Assembly: GCA_025993795.1 (NCBI GenBank)
Contig: JAMQHL010000037.1
Coordinates: forward strand, 1 to 64,000
DNA length: 64,000 nucleotides
Reading direction: 5' to 3'
Origin: Planctomycetota bacterium
Lineage (GTDB): Bacteria > Planctomycetota > UBA8742 > UBA2392
Below are positions 35,555 to 43,381 of this stretch, in pieces (position 1 is the first letter of the stretch; every line of letters starts with the position of its first letter). The translations under genes and the position numbers were made by a program. The notes beneath the pieces are model-generated. The model was not told the origin of the DNA. It did not search any database and worked only from the letters and a program-made list of their open reading frames with translations.

Positions 35555-35595
35555 AACCGCCGCAGGCTTATGAGTTTGCGGCGGTTTGCGTTTTT
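35555..35595 (+). terminator. Intrinsic terminator after the small membrane protein gene
   Basis: Stem AACCGCCGCA/TGCGGCGGTT (10 bp, 35555-35564 with 35577-35586), 12-nt loop, then TGCGTTTTT. It ends the rnpA-to-small-protein run. Confidence 0.75.
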
Positions 35596-35716
35596 CTGCG
35601 GCCGGCACCCGCCCCACCCCCGCACCTTTTTCGGGGGGTACGACGCGCCGATCCCCCGCGCGTCAGCCTGGGCCATGCCTTGGCAAGATTATCGAAAGCA
35701 GGACAGAGGCTTTGGA

Positions 35717-35747
35717 ACCACAGATGAACACGGATTCACACAGATGG
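35717..35747. repeat. Degenerate CACAGAT-type intergenic repeat
   Basis: ACCACAGAT and CACACAGATGG flank AACACGGATT. The words match those in the longer repeat at 43231-43380, indicating a dispersed family. Confidence 0.5.
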
Positions 35748-35993
35748 CGGCAACCGGACCCGCGATGCACGACACCGTCCGCTGCCTGTACCCACGGGTC
35801 ATTGCGAATCGCAGATCAGACGACGCAGCGATGCCCCGGCGTGCGGCCGCAGACAGGCTTCAGCACCTCGCCGCGCCCGCACGTAAGCCGCCGGTTGGGT
35901 GGGCGCGCCTCTTGGTCTGTTTGCAGAGGGATCAAAGCGGACAGCCAACGCGCCGGCGCGAGGCAGTTCCGATTCAGGGCCAGGGTTGTAGCG

Positions 35994-36815
35994 CTAGTCC
36001 TTGATGGCGCCGCGGTAGAGCGGGCGACCCATGCTGTCGACGGGCTGTCCATCCTTGTACTGGATGCCGCCGTACTCTTCGTCAATGCCGACATCACCGT
36101 GGCGCTTGGCACGCAGGCGGTTCAGCAGTTCCAGTTCAGCGTCGTTGTAGCGCTCGGGCGCGTAGCGCTCCGCCAGCAACGCCACTTCACCCGCTCGCAG
36201 ACGCACCATCACGATCACCGGCGGCGCCGAGCGATGCGTGCGATGATGCACACCGCGGGCGCGCGGATCAGCCGAGCCGACCTCAGGGTCCCAGCCGCGC
36301 ACGCGAGCCTGGTCCTGCGCGACGGTATCATAGCCATAGCCCGAAGGCGGCTGGTAAAGGTGCTTTGCGGCGTCTTCAAGCTGGAAGCGGCCAAGGTGCT
36401 GGCTGCCCCGGGCATCCACGCGGTACAGGTCACCGTCGATGCCAAGGATGGCAAGCCGGTTCCAGTACTTGTCATAGAACTCAAAAAGCAGCAGTTTGCC
36501 GCGGTCTTCTTCCAGGCGGCGGATGTAGCCCACAGTGGTGAGCGCCGTCGGCTGTGTGGCATCGGGCGCAATCTGCACGTGAAAGAACTCAGTGCCGACA
36601 AGGCCGCGACCCTGACCGGTGCTGTCGCGCATCTTGTCGGCGATCTTTTCGCCCTGGAACATGGCTGAAATCGAGTAGCCTGCCGAACCATGCAGCATCA
36701 CGGACTGGTTCACGGCCTCGGCATCAAGGCTGGCGTCGGGGCGGGCCAGACGGGCCTGATCCGCCACGCAGCCGGCGAGGCAAGCCAATACGCTAATTGC
36801 GATCAGAACGCGCAT
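35994..36815 (-). CDS. Lipoprotein of unknown function
   Basis: 273 aa from ATG 36815. The leader I-S-V-L-A-C-L-A-G-C ends in a lipobox. The mature protein is mixed alpha/beta, rich in Arg, Asp and Tyr, with a segment G-S-Q-H-L-G-R-F-Q-L-E-D-A-A and an Arg-rich stretch (D-P-R-A-R-G-V-H-H-R-T-H-R). No catalytic motif recognised. It lies 67 bp downstream of the flavoprotein gene on the same strand. Confidence 0.7.
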   Translation of the reverse strand: MRVLIAISVLACLAGCVADQARLARPDASLDAEAVNQSVMLHGSAGYSISAMFQGEKIADKMRDSTGQGRGLVGTEFFHVQIAPDATQPTALTTVGYIRRLEEDRGKLLLFEFYDKYWNRLAILGIDGDLYRVDARGSQHLGRFQLEDAAKHLYQPPSGYGYDTVAQDQARVRGWDPEVGSADPRARGVHHRTHRSAPPVIVMVRLRAGEVALLAERYAPERYNDAELELLNRLRAKRHGDVGIDEEYGGIQYKDGQPVDSMGRPLYRGAIKD

Positions 36816-36882
36816 GCGGGTACCAATCAGGCGGGGGAGTCCTGAGCTTACCCGGGCAGGCACCCCAGTCAAAGGGGAAACA

Positions 36883-38091
36883 TCATGCGCCATGGCCCGC
36901 TACCCAGCCCGATGCCAGTGCGAAATGCTGCTCAAATCCACCCCAGTCAGCACTTACGTCCAGCAGCCCGCCAACGATAAACAACCCCGGCTGTAACCGG
37001 CTGGCGAATGTGCGAGGGTCAACTTCGCGCACACTGACGCCGCCGCTGGTGCTTTCGGCTGTCTGTGGCCCGGCAGTCCCCGTGATCCGCAGTCGTGTGG
37101 CTGTCATCCGCTGCAGCAGTCCTTCGCGGTCGGCCTTCTCCAGGTGCATCGAGCGGGCATCCGGCTTGACCTTGAGCTGGCGCAGAAAGACCAGCGCCAG
37201 GCGCATCGGCAGCATGCGGTCGAGGGCGTAGTCTGCACGTTCGCGGGTGGCTTCGCCGAGCGTATGGTGCATCCACTTCGTGACCTCGGCGGGCGTCTGG
37301 CCCGGAAAGAAGTTGATCAGCAGTTCCAGCGCCTCGTGCTCGGCATGTCGGCGGGCGGCTTCGGCGCTGATGTTGAAGATCACCTCACCGGCTAGCCCGT
37401 CGGCCGTAAACTGCATGCTGCCTTCGCGCTCTGTGACAACCTTGCCGCCGGACAACAGTTGCATTCTCACGTCCATCCACACATCTGCGACAAGACCGAC
37501 CCAGGACTCCTCGACGCGCAGGCCAACATGTGCCGGCACCAGCGGGGTCACGCTGTGTCCAAAGCCAGCCGCCAATGCACAGCCTGACTCGTCGGCGCCG
37601 GTGGCCAGAATCAACGAGCTGGCGTGCACAACTTCACTGTCTGCGCGCAGCGAAAAACCTGTCGCCAGCGCCTTGGTGCGAGTGATTGCGACGTCGGCGT
37701 ACAGGTCGCCTCCGGCCTCTTCCAGGGCGTCCAGCAGGGCATCGCGGACGGCTTCACCGCCGCCGGGGGCGACAATGTGGCCGTAGTGCTCGGCTTCATG
37801 TAACTCGAGCCTTCGTTCGGCAAACCAGGCAGCAAGCTCGTCTGGACCGAAGGCGCGCAGCGCGTCTGTTACAAACCGCGCATGGCGCCCCTGAAAGCGC
37901 GAGACGTCAAGTCCGCTGTTGCTGACAGGGGCAGCGCCCGAGCCCGCACGCAGAAAGTTCAGGCATACTTCGGGGGCGCGCTCAAGCACCATGACCGAGC
38001 GGCCGCGGGCCGCGGCCGAGATGCCGGCCATCAGGCCAGCCGGCCCCGCGCCGATCACGACGACGTCGCGGGAGATGATTGCGTCAGGCAT
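36883..38091 (-). CDS. HI0933-family FAD-dependent oxidoreductase
   Basis: 402 aa. The Rossmann start V-V-V-I-G-A-G-P-A-G-L-M-A-G-I and E-R-A-P bind FAD ADP. The C-terminal A-E-S-T-S-G-G-V-S-V-R-E-V-D-P-R-T and G-L-F-I-V-G-G-L-L-D-V are hallmarks of the HI0933/BaiN flavoprotein group. The usual G-G-x-C-N-x-T-N region is replaced by G-S-G-A-A-P-V-S-N-S-G. Substrates of this family are mostly unknown. The gene lies three bases behind a small membrane protein gene, suggesting an operon with the pterin enzyme upstream. Confidence 0.9.
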   Translation of the reverse strand: MPDAIISRDVVVIGAGPAGLMAGISAAARGRSVMVLERAPEVCLNFLRAGSGAAPVSNSGLDVSRFQGRHARFVTDALRAFGPDELAAWFAERRLELHEAEHYGHIVAPGGGEAVRDALLDALEEAGGDLYADVAITRTKALATGFSLRADSEVVHASSLILATGADESGCALAAGFGHSVTPLVPAHVGLRVEESWVGLVADVWMDVRMQLLSGGKVVTEREGSMQFTADGLAGEVIFNISAEAARRHAEHEALELLINFFPGQTPAEVTKWMHHTLGEATRERADYALDRMLPMRLALVFLRQLKVKPDARSMHLEKADREGLLQRMTATRLRITGTAGPQTAESTSGGVSVREVDPRTFASRLQPGLFIVGGLLDVSADWGGFEQHFALASGWVAGHGA

Positions 38092-38094
38092 TGG

Positions 38095-38430
38095 TTAAGG
38101 CCGGAAGTGCTGGCCGACGTCGTAAAGCATCAGCGAGCCGCGGGTAAAGTACATCGCCACCATGCCCGCATACACGAGCAGTGCGACCACGGAACCGCCA
38201 AGACCCTGGTTGATGCGCTGCTTGCCAGACATCGTCTTTTCGAAGAAAGGAAACACGATGCCAAAGCCGAGGGCAAACAAGGTCCCGACGTAAAACGGGG
38301 TTGCAGCCGAGGCCTTAATCGTCTCGCTGCCCAGGATGCCTGCCCCGTAAAGGACCACCCAGATCACCATCATGGCAATGTTGATGAGGCCCACGTAGTA
38401 GGTGATGGAAATGGACTCTTTAGCTGCCAC
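38095..38430 (-). CDS. Small polytopic membrane protein
   Basis: 111 aa starting with GTG 38430. Three hydrophobic segments (about 10-30, 44-62, 80-97) with short loops; the loop F-F-E-K-T-M-S-G-K-Q-R is basic. No known family. It is two bases from the stop of the pterin enzyme gene and three bases from the flavoprotein gene, a tightly packed three-gene unit. Confidence 0.65.
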   Translation of the reverse strand: MAAKESISITYYVGLINIAMMVIWVVLYGAGILGSETIKASAATPFYVGTLFALGFGIVFPFFEKTMSGKQRINQGLGGSVVALLVYAGMVAMYFTRGSLMLYDVGQHFRP

Positions 38431-38432
38431 GT

Positions 38433-38939
38433 TCAGCCCCCCCGTTGCACATGCGGCAACACGTAGCGAAAAACGCCCTGCTGCCCCGGTGCCTCTTCTA
38501 CCCCGACCGTAATGGCGTGCAAGTGACGATACTCGTTACGATGAACCAAGGCATCATATAACCTTCCCGCCAAGTAACTTGCGAGAAGTTCTGTGGATGT
38601 ATTTGGCAGGTCAAGCAGCAGCGTATCCTGCCTGGGTACAGAAAAGCGGCTGCCATCGGCGTGGGTTACGTTGACGTTGGTTTCGTCCTCGGTGATCTTC
38701 AGCACCTCGGCACGTCTGGCAAAAAGCGTCTTGTGGTCGAGTTGGTTGCACAGGTCTCGAAATACCGGCTTGAACGTGATGTAGTCCAGCACGTAGCCAG
38801 CCGGGCCAAGTTCACCCTCAACCTCGACCCATGCCCAGTAGTTGTGACCGTGCAAGGGCTCACGCGTGCCGTCGTTGAACAGCAGGAAGTGCGCACACGA
38901 AAAATTGAAGTACTGCTTGTCAACCTTGATGCGATACAT
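38433..38939 (-). CDS. 6-pyruvoyl-tetrahydropterin synthase/QueD superfamily enzyme (possible PTPS-III type)
   Basis: 168 aa of the COG0720 fold. Zinc ligands: His in F-S-C-A-H-F-L and both His of L-H-G-H-N-Y. L-D-Y-I-T-F-K-P and L-D-H-K-T-L-F match the catalytic Asp-His area; V-G-V-E-E-A-P-G is the C-terminal Glu motif. QueD and PTPS-I have a catalytic Cys just before LHGH (CxxxHGH). Here the segment is T-R-E-P-L-H-G-H, giving ExxHGH, which I recall as the PTPS-III signature for folate synthesis. That suggests a FolB-bypass role rather than queuosine. Zinc enzyme, cytoplasmic. It is the first gene of a three-gene unit. Confidence 0.85.
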   Translation of the reverse strand: MYRIKVDKQYFNFSCAHFLLFNDGTREPLHGHNYWAWVEVEGELGPAGYVLDYITFKPVFRDLCNQLDHKTLFARRAEVLKITEDETNVNVTHADGSRFSVPRQDTLLLDLPNTSTELLASYLAGRLYDALVHRNEYRHLHAITVGVEEAPGQQGVFRYVLPHVQRGG

Positions 38940-38996
38940 GGCGCCAGCCTACATGGGCGCCGTGTGCGCTCCAAGGTATCAGGCACGCGCTTTCGC

Positions 38997-40025
38997 CTAG
39001 AACTGGCGCAGGAAGCGCAGGTCGTTGGCTGTGAAGTGGCGGATGTCGGGTATGCCGTGCTTGAGCATCGCGATGCGCTCGACACCCATCCCAAACGCGA
39101 ACCCGGTGTACTTCTCAGGGTCGTAGCCGACCGCCTTCAGCACGTTTGGGTGGACCATGCCGCAGCCCAGAATCTCAAGCCACGGCTTTTTCAAGTGGCT
39201 GAACATCTCGGCGCTGATGTCAACTTCGGCGCTTACCTCCGTGAACGGAAAGTAGTGGGGGCGCAGGCGCATCTTGGCGCTTTCGCCGAAGTACTCACGC
39301 ACGAACAGTTCAAGCACTGAACGCAGGTCGCCGAAAGTCAGGCCTTCTTCTACTGCCAAACCTTCGATCTGATGGAACATGAAGTGGTGAGTCGCATCGA
39401 CGGTATCTGGCCGATACACGCGACCGGGGGCAATCACACGCACCGGCGGCTGCATTTGCTCCATGGTTCGAATCTGGATGGTGCTGGTCTGGCTTCGCAG
39501 CAGCAGCGGCACAGGCTTGCCTTCCCAGTCCGGGCCGGTGACGCGCAGATAGAAGTTATCCAGCTCGTTGCGCGCGGGGTGGCCGGGCGGGATGTTCAGC
39601 GCATCGAAGTTGTGTGCCTCATCCTCAACTTCAGGTCCCTCTACCTCCGCAAAGCCGATCCGGTTGAAAATATCCACGATCTCTCGAACCGTCTGCGAAA
39701 TGATGTGCTGGTGGCCGATCTCGCGGTGCAGGCCGGGCTTGGTCAGGTCAATGCCGGGTGCTGCGGGTTTCGCGTCGCCGAGCCGAGCCTTGGCTTGAGC
39801 ATACGCCTCTTCAAGCTGCTTGTTCAGCAGGTTGGCGGCTTTGCCGAACTCGCCCCGCTGCTCTTTGGGCACTTCCTTGACGCCGCCAAGAATGGCCTTC
39901 GCCACGCCCTTGCCACCAAGGTAGTGACGGCGCAACTCCTCAAGCTGCTCTGCCGACGCGGCATCCTTGAAGGCCTTCAGGCCCTCTGCCAGCAGGGTGG
40001 AAATGTCGGACAACCCGTATCCCAT
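38997..40025 (-). CDS. pheS: Phenylalanine--tRNA ligase alpha subunit
   Basis: 342 aa from ATG 40025. Class II synthetase subunit charging tRNA-Phe. N-terminal coiled-coil (L-N-K-Q-L-E-E-A-Y-A-Q-A-K), then I-G-H-Q-H-I-I-S, motif 2 around T-V-D-A-T-H-H-F-M-F-H-Q-I-E-G, F-P-F-T-E-V-S-A-E-V-D, and motif 3 G-F-A-F-G-M-G-V-E-R-I-A-M-L-K-H-G-I-P-D-I-R. The beta subunit gene pheT, usually next in line, is not found in the window. Downstream on the same strand is the pterin enzyme gene. Confidence 0.97.
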   Translation of the reverse strand: MGYGLSDISTLLAEGLKAFKDAASAEQLEELRRHYLGGKGVAKAILGGVKEVPKEQRGEFGKAANLLNKQLEEAYAQAKARLGDAKPAAPGIDLTKPGLHREIGHQHIISQTVREIVDIFNRIGFAEVEGPEVEDEAHNFDALNIPPGHPARNELDNFYLRVTGPDWEGKPVPLLLRSQTSTIQIRTMEQMQPPVRVIAPGRVYRPDTVDATHHFMFHQIEGLAVEEGLTFGDLRSVLELFVREYFGESAKMRLRPHYFPFTEVSAEVDISAEMFSHLKKPWLEILGCGMVHPNVLKAVGYDPEKYTGFAFGMGVERIAMLKHGIPDIRHFTANDLRFLRQF

Positions 40026-40056
40026 GCGCCGGGAATATAGCGCCACAGGCCGTAGC

Positions 40057-40088
40057 CGAAAGGGGCGCGCTGGTGCACGCCCCTTTCG
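40057..40088 (-). terminator. Hairpin between the proline-rich repeat gene and pheS
   Basis: Perfect 11-bp stem CGAAAGGGGCG/CGCCCCTTTCG with a 10-nt loop. It lies 17 bp after the stop of the minus-strand repeat gene and 31 bp before the pheS start. No strong T tract follows, so its strength is uncertain. Confidence 0.6.
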
Positions 40089-40105
40089 TGTGAGCAACGA
40101 CCGGA

Positions 40106-40510
40106 CTATTCCTCGGTTGGGGGTTCTGGCGGCTTGGGGGGATGGGGTGGCTTGCCCTCGCCGTCACCCTTGGGCGGACGCGGCGGACGCGGCGGCTTGC
40201 CCTCGCCGTCGCCCTTTGGCGGACGCGGTGGCTTGCCCTCGCCGTCGCCCTTTGGCGGACGCGGTGGCTTGCCCTCTCCGTCGCCCTTTGGCGGACGCGG
40301 TGGCTTGCCCTCTCCGTCGCCCTTGGGCGGACGCGGCGGCTTGCCCTCTCCGTCACCCTCCGGAGGCTTTGGCGGCTTGGGCGGGCGTGGGTTATCTTCG
40401 TCGGCTTGCGGCGGCTTTGGCGGCTTTGGCGGCTGATCGCCGCCGGACTGCGCAAAGGCGGGTGCGGCAACGAGTGCCGCAAAGGCGAATACGGCAAGGA
40501 GCTTCTTCAC
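40106..40510 (-). CDS. Exported proline-rich tandem-repeat protein
   Basis: 134 aa starting at GTG 40510 (GGAG seven bases upstream). The signal peptide ends P-A-F-A-Q-S. The rest is low complexity: six copies of G-D-G-E-G-K-P-P-(R/H)-P-P, spaced 12 residues apart (one 15), flanked by P-P-K-P-P runs. Alternating acidic, basic and proline residues suggest an extended, polyproline-II-like chain at the surface or in the periplasm. The coding DNA is a near-perfect 36-bp tandem array, so copy number may vary between strains. Confidence 0.75.
   Translation of the reverse strand: MKKLLAVFAFAALVAAPAFAQSGGDQPPKPPKPPQADEDNPRPPKPPKPPEGDGEGKPPRPPKGDGEGKPPRPPKGDGEGKPPRPPKGDGEGKPPRPPKGDGEGKPPRPPRPPKGDGEGKPPHPPKPPEPPTEE
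40185..40370. repeat. 36-bp tandem repeat array inside the proline-rich gene
   Basis: Units of GGCTTGCCCTC-(G/T)CCGTC followed by GCCCTT-(T/G)GGCGGACGC recur every 36 bp with few substitutions, with one unit extended by 9 bp. They encode the G-D-G-E-G-K-P-P-R-P-P-K repeats. Confidence 0.85.
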
Positions 40511-40597
40511 TGGTGTCTCCGATAGTGCTGCACCGGATTCACGCATGAAGCTTGGGGCATTCACGCAAGAAACTGAGTACCTGTTCAAGGCGGCGGG

Positions 40598-40783
40598 CTA
40601 TCGCACGCGCATGAACCCTCGCACGATGATGACGAACACCGCAACCGCAGCCAGCAGGCCCATGAGCGTAAGATCGATCTCGCGAGGCAGCGTCTGCGCC
40701 TCGTACAACTCCCATGCCGCGATGCAGGCCACCGCAATCAGCGGCCAGAATCTCCAGATGGGCGGGCGCGGGCGCTGGTTCAC
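40598..40783 (-). CDS. Small membrane protein coupled to the P-loop gene
   Basis: 61 aa from GTG 40783, whose GTGA overlaps the stop of the upstream P-loop gene, so it is translationally coupled. Two hydrophobic segments (W-P-L-I-A-V-A-C-I-A-A-W and L-M-G-L-L-A-A-V-A-V-F-V-I-I-V) are separated by an amphipathic charged stretch. No known family. The overlap is the main evidence that it is real and works with its neighbour. Confidence 0.65.
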   Translation of the reverse strand: MNQRPRPPIWRFWPLIAVACIAAWELYEAQTLPREIDLTLMGLLAAVAVFVIIVRGFMRVR

Positions 40784-41928
40784 GCTTGCTCCGCCAGTGG
40801 GCCTTCGTCGCGCAGGCCCACAAGCTCATGCATACCCAGCCGTTTGCATACTTCGTCGGCGAGGATCTCGGGGTCAGTGCGGGCGTTCACCGCCGTAATG
40901 CCGAGCATCTTTTCGATGTACGCACGACCGACTTCGTTGTCCGTCGCCGGGCCCGAGATGATGTCAATGCGCTGGCCGCGGTCGTCAAAGATGCGCTTGG
41001 CGCCAAACGCCCCCACCGGGTCGTTGGCGCAGCAGATGTGCACCTTGGTGTGCCTGTAAATGTCTTCGTCGTCAAAGTACGTGATGACCGCATAGCCGCC
41101 GATGATGCCGTCGCCAAGCTCAAGAATGATTACGTCGGGCTTGTCTTCAGCCAGGCCGTTGATGATGGTCTTGCTGATGTCGGCAATCGTGTCGAGGCCG
41201 GCTGTGCTGGCCAGGCCGGTGTCGACAAAGCTGAGCGTCTTGCGCGCCCCGTGATCTTCGAACGAGAACAGGTCGCGCCGCGCAGCCACGCCCGACAGCT
41301 TGCCGGCATGCACGCGCAAGCCGCGCTGGGACAGCAACTGGCACAGCTCGGCGACGGCTTTGGTTTTGCCGGCGTTCATGCAGGTGCCGCTGACAGCGAC
41401 AATCGGGATGTTCATGCCGGGTTCGATGCGTTCGTGGTCGGGGATGCTTGAATCCACAAGATTCAGGATGCGCCCTTTGCGCATGATCATGCCCACAACT
41501 TCGACTTTCAGCGGCGCGCCAAGGTCCTTGTTGGCACTGGTGCAGACGCCGATCACGCCGCCCAGGTTCAGCATGTTCAGCACGTCGCCCGACTTGATCG
41601 TGTCCGGCACCTTGCCGACGTAGCCCTTGAGCGCGTTGCGCGCGCCCAATGCGCCAATGATGATGTCGCCCTCGAAGATCTTGGCCATGCGGCCTTCTTC
41701 AAGCTCAAGCTCACCGTATGTGGTTTTCTCGCCAAGGGCGCGCACCACGACCACGTTGCCCGGTTTAGACTCCAGGTTTTCGGTGACTACGCGTTCGTCC
41801 TTGTGCAGCGTCATGCGGTGCACGACACTGGCGATTTTGTGTACACGGATTTCCATGGTGTTGATCTTAGGCAATTTCGCCGTGTCCGTCGCGCCCCCGT
41901 TGCCACCAACAATCTGTTCTTCGCTCAT
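40780..41928 (-). CDS. P-loop NTPase of unknown function beside argG
   Basis: 382 aa. Residues about 30-170 form a predicted beta-rich N-terminal domain. The C-terminal half has Walker A V-S-G-T-C-M-N-A-G-K-T-K (about 185) and later F-V-D-T-G-L-A-S, I-I-L-E-L-G-D-G-I-I-G-G-Y and C-C-A-N-D-P-V-G-A. This resembles the dethiobiotin-synthetase/CobQ/MobB-like class of P-loop enzymes (also DUF1611-like) without matching one. GAGGG lies before ATG 41928. It follows argG by 81 bp containing a repeat, and overlaps a small membrane gene. Confidence 0.75.
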   Translation of the reverse strand: MSEEQIVGGNGGATDTAKLPKINTMEIRVHKIASVVHRMTLHKDERVVTENLESKPGNVVVVRALGEKTTYGELELEEGRMAKIFEGDIIIGALGARNALKGYVGKVPDTIKSGDVLNMLNLGGVIGVCTSANKDLGAPLKVEVVGMIMRKGRILNLVDSSIPDHERIEPGMNIPIVAVSGTCMNAGKTKAVAELCQLLSQRGLRVHAGKLSGVAARRDLFSFEDHGARKTLSFVDTGLASTAGLDTIADISKTIINGLAEDKPDVIILELGDGIIGGYAVITYFDDEDIYRHTKVHICCANDPVGAFGAKRIFDDRGQRIDIISGPATDNEVGRAYIEKMLGITAVNARTDPEILADEVCKRLGMHELVGLRDEGPLAEQA

Positions 41929-41952
41929 GTCTCTGCCCTCGAACTGCTTTCT

Positions 41953-42010
41953 GCCGCCAAGTAGCCAAGGCGGACAAGAACGGATTCAAGCCTTGGCGCG
42001 CCTTGGCGGC
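41953..42010. repeat. CCAAGGCG-type inverted repeat between argG and the P-loop gene
   Basis: GCCGCCAAG (41953-41961) pairs with CTTGGCGGC (42002-42010), and GCCAAGGCG (41964-41972) with CGCCTTGGC (41999-42007). It abuts the argG stop codon. Similar CTTGGCG words occur as dispersed intergenic repeats in other genomes; that comparison is from memory. Confidence 0.6.
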
Positions 42011-43212
42011 TAACTGCCCTTTCCTGCCTGGGCGGCGAGGCGGCTGGGGATGCTCAAAATCTTGCCGAAGCCTGCTGCGTCCGCCCCGCTCCATAGGCTG
42101 AACTCTTCGCCGTACTTGCCCGCCGCGGCACTCATTAACGAATGGGGGCTGGTAATCCCTCCGACCCGGAAGTGGCCGTAGCGCACGTCGATACTGACCT
42201 CGCCGCTCACACGCTGCTGGCTGTGCGTGAGCATGGCCTCGATGTCGCGCAGTGCCGGGTCGAACGGCTGGCCCTCATGCAGCATCGTCCCATAGAAGTC
42301 GGCTACGTGGTCTTTCCAGAAGCGCTGCCACTTGGTCAGCACCAGCTTTTCCAGTTCGCGGTGCGCGGCAATCAGCATCAGTGCCGCAGGCGCCACGAAC
42401 GCCACGCGGCCCTTGATGCCGACAATCGTGTCGCCCAGGTGGACGCCGCGGCCGAGCGCATAGGTCATGCCCAGCGTGTTCAGTTCTTCGATCAGGTCGG
42501 GCGCGGCGCACGCCTTGCCGTCAAGCGCCACGGGCACGCCCTTGTCAAAGGTCAGCTTGAGGGTACGGGGCTTGGCTGCGGGATAGCTTTCACCCGCGAG
42601 CTCGAACACTTCGTCGGGCACAGTGGTCGCGCTGTCGTGGGTTTCTTTGCCGCCGACCGTGGTCCCCCACATGCCCGCGTTGATGCTGTACTGGGTGGTC
42701 TTGGCCGGAATCTCCATGCCGTGCTTGGCCAGGTATTCGGTTTCCTGCAAGCGTGTCAGGCTGTGTTCGCGCACAGGCGCCAGCATCTTGAGACCGGGCG
42801 CCAGTACGTTCATCGCCACGTCAAAGCGAACCTGGTCGTTGCCTGCGCCGGTGCTGCCGTGGGCTACCGCGGCTGCCTCATGCTTCACGGCGTATTCAGC
42901 CACCATGGCGGCTTGCACGACGCGTTCAGCGGCGACGCACAGGGGGTAAACCCCACCGCGCATTACGTTGCCGAACAGCATGAACTTAACGAAGCGGTTG
43001 AAGACCTCGGCTTTGCCGTCAAGCACGACCGGGTTTTTCACACCCAGTTTGCGGGCGCGTTCGTCGGCGCGCTTGAAGTCTTCGGCGCTGAAGCCGCCGG
43101 TGTCGATCATGACGGTTTCGACGTCATAGTCGTACTTTTCCCGGATGAAGGGGATGCAGAAGCTCGTATCCAGCCCGCCGGAGTAGGCCAGTATGCAGGT
43201 ACCGTTGCTCAT
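42010..43212 (-). CDS. argG: Argininosuccinate synthase
   Basis: 400 aa from ATG 43212 (GGAG six bases upstream). It joins citrulline and aspartate using ATP in arginine synthesis. N-terminal pyrophosphate loop A-Y-S-G-G-L-D-T-S; G-S-T-G-A-G-N-D-Q-V-R-F-D (substrate loop; canonical G-x-T-x-K-G-N-D-x-x-R-F with Ala for Lys); E-Y-L-A-K-H-G; W-G-T-T-V-G-G-K-E-T. This looks like the shorter, divergent ArgG branch: several canonical positions differ. argH is upstream on the same strand, separated by a 160-bp repeat region. Confidence 0.93.
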   Translation of the reverse strand: MSNGTCILAYSGGLDTSFCIPFIREKYDYDVETVMIDTGGFSAEDFKRADERARKLGVKNPVVLDGKAEVFNRFVKFMLFGNVMRGGVYPLCVAAERVVQAAMVAEYAVKHEAAAVAHGSTGAGNDQVRFDVAMNVLAPGLKMLAPVREHSLTRLQETEYLAKHGMEIPAKTTQYSINAGMWGTTVGGKETHDSATTVPDEVFELAGESYPAAKPRTLKLTFDKGVPVALDGKACAAPDLIEELNTLGMTYALGRGVHLGDTIVGIKGRVAFVAPAALMLIAAHRELEKLVLTKWQRFWKDHVADFYGTMLHEGQPFDPALRDIEAMLTHSQQRVSGEVSIDVRYGHFRVGGITSPHSLMSAAAGKYGEEFSLWSGADAAGFGKILSIPSRLAAQAGKGS

Positions 43213-43230
43213 TCGTCGCTCCAACTGACT

Positions 43231-43380
43231 GATTCACCACAAAGAACTGCTTTTCATAGCCGCAGATTCACACAGATACACACGGATAACGGCAACTACA
43301 CTCTTCTGTGTCTGTGTTCATCTGTGCGTGCAGCTGTGGCTCATTTGCATTTCTCTGTGGTCTCTGTGGTGAAACCGCAG
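43231..43380. repeat. Long imperfect palindrome of CACAGA/TCTGTG words between argH and argG
   Basis: Outer arms TTCACCACA (43233-43241) and TGTGGTGAA (43365-43373); inner arms CACAGAT (43271-43277) and ATCTGTG (43320-43326). More CACACGGAT and TCTCTGTGG words lie between. The block fills the gap between argH and argG and is more AT-rich than the genes. No coding frame is credible. Confidence 0.75.
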
Positions 43381-43381
43381 T

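Larger units (their letters stand above)
35472..35993. other. Gene-free 520-bp interval with a terminator and a CACAGAT-type repeat
   Basis: No frame here has codon usage or homology cues of a gene. It contains the terminator at 35555-35595, the repeat ACCACAGATGAACACGG continuing to CACACAGATGG (35717-35747), and the perfect 12-bp palindrome CGCGCCGGCGCG (35949-35960). Both flanking genes end into it. Confidence 0.5.

Noticed and set aside
35570-36004. 144-codon frame across the terminator and repeat
   Set aside because: It begins inside a terminator hairpin and crosses a dispersed repeat; there is no ribosome site or domain.
40185-40370. Possible CRISPR-like array
   Set aside because: The repeats are directly contiguous with no unique spacers and are in frame within a coding sequence.
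40134-40436. Gly/Leu/Pro/Ser-rich plus-strand frame across the 36-bp array
   Set aside because: An array of 36-bp units leaves every frame open. The minus-strand frame has the signal peptide and ribosome site.
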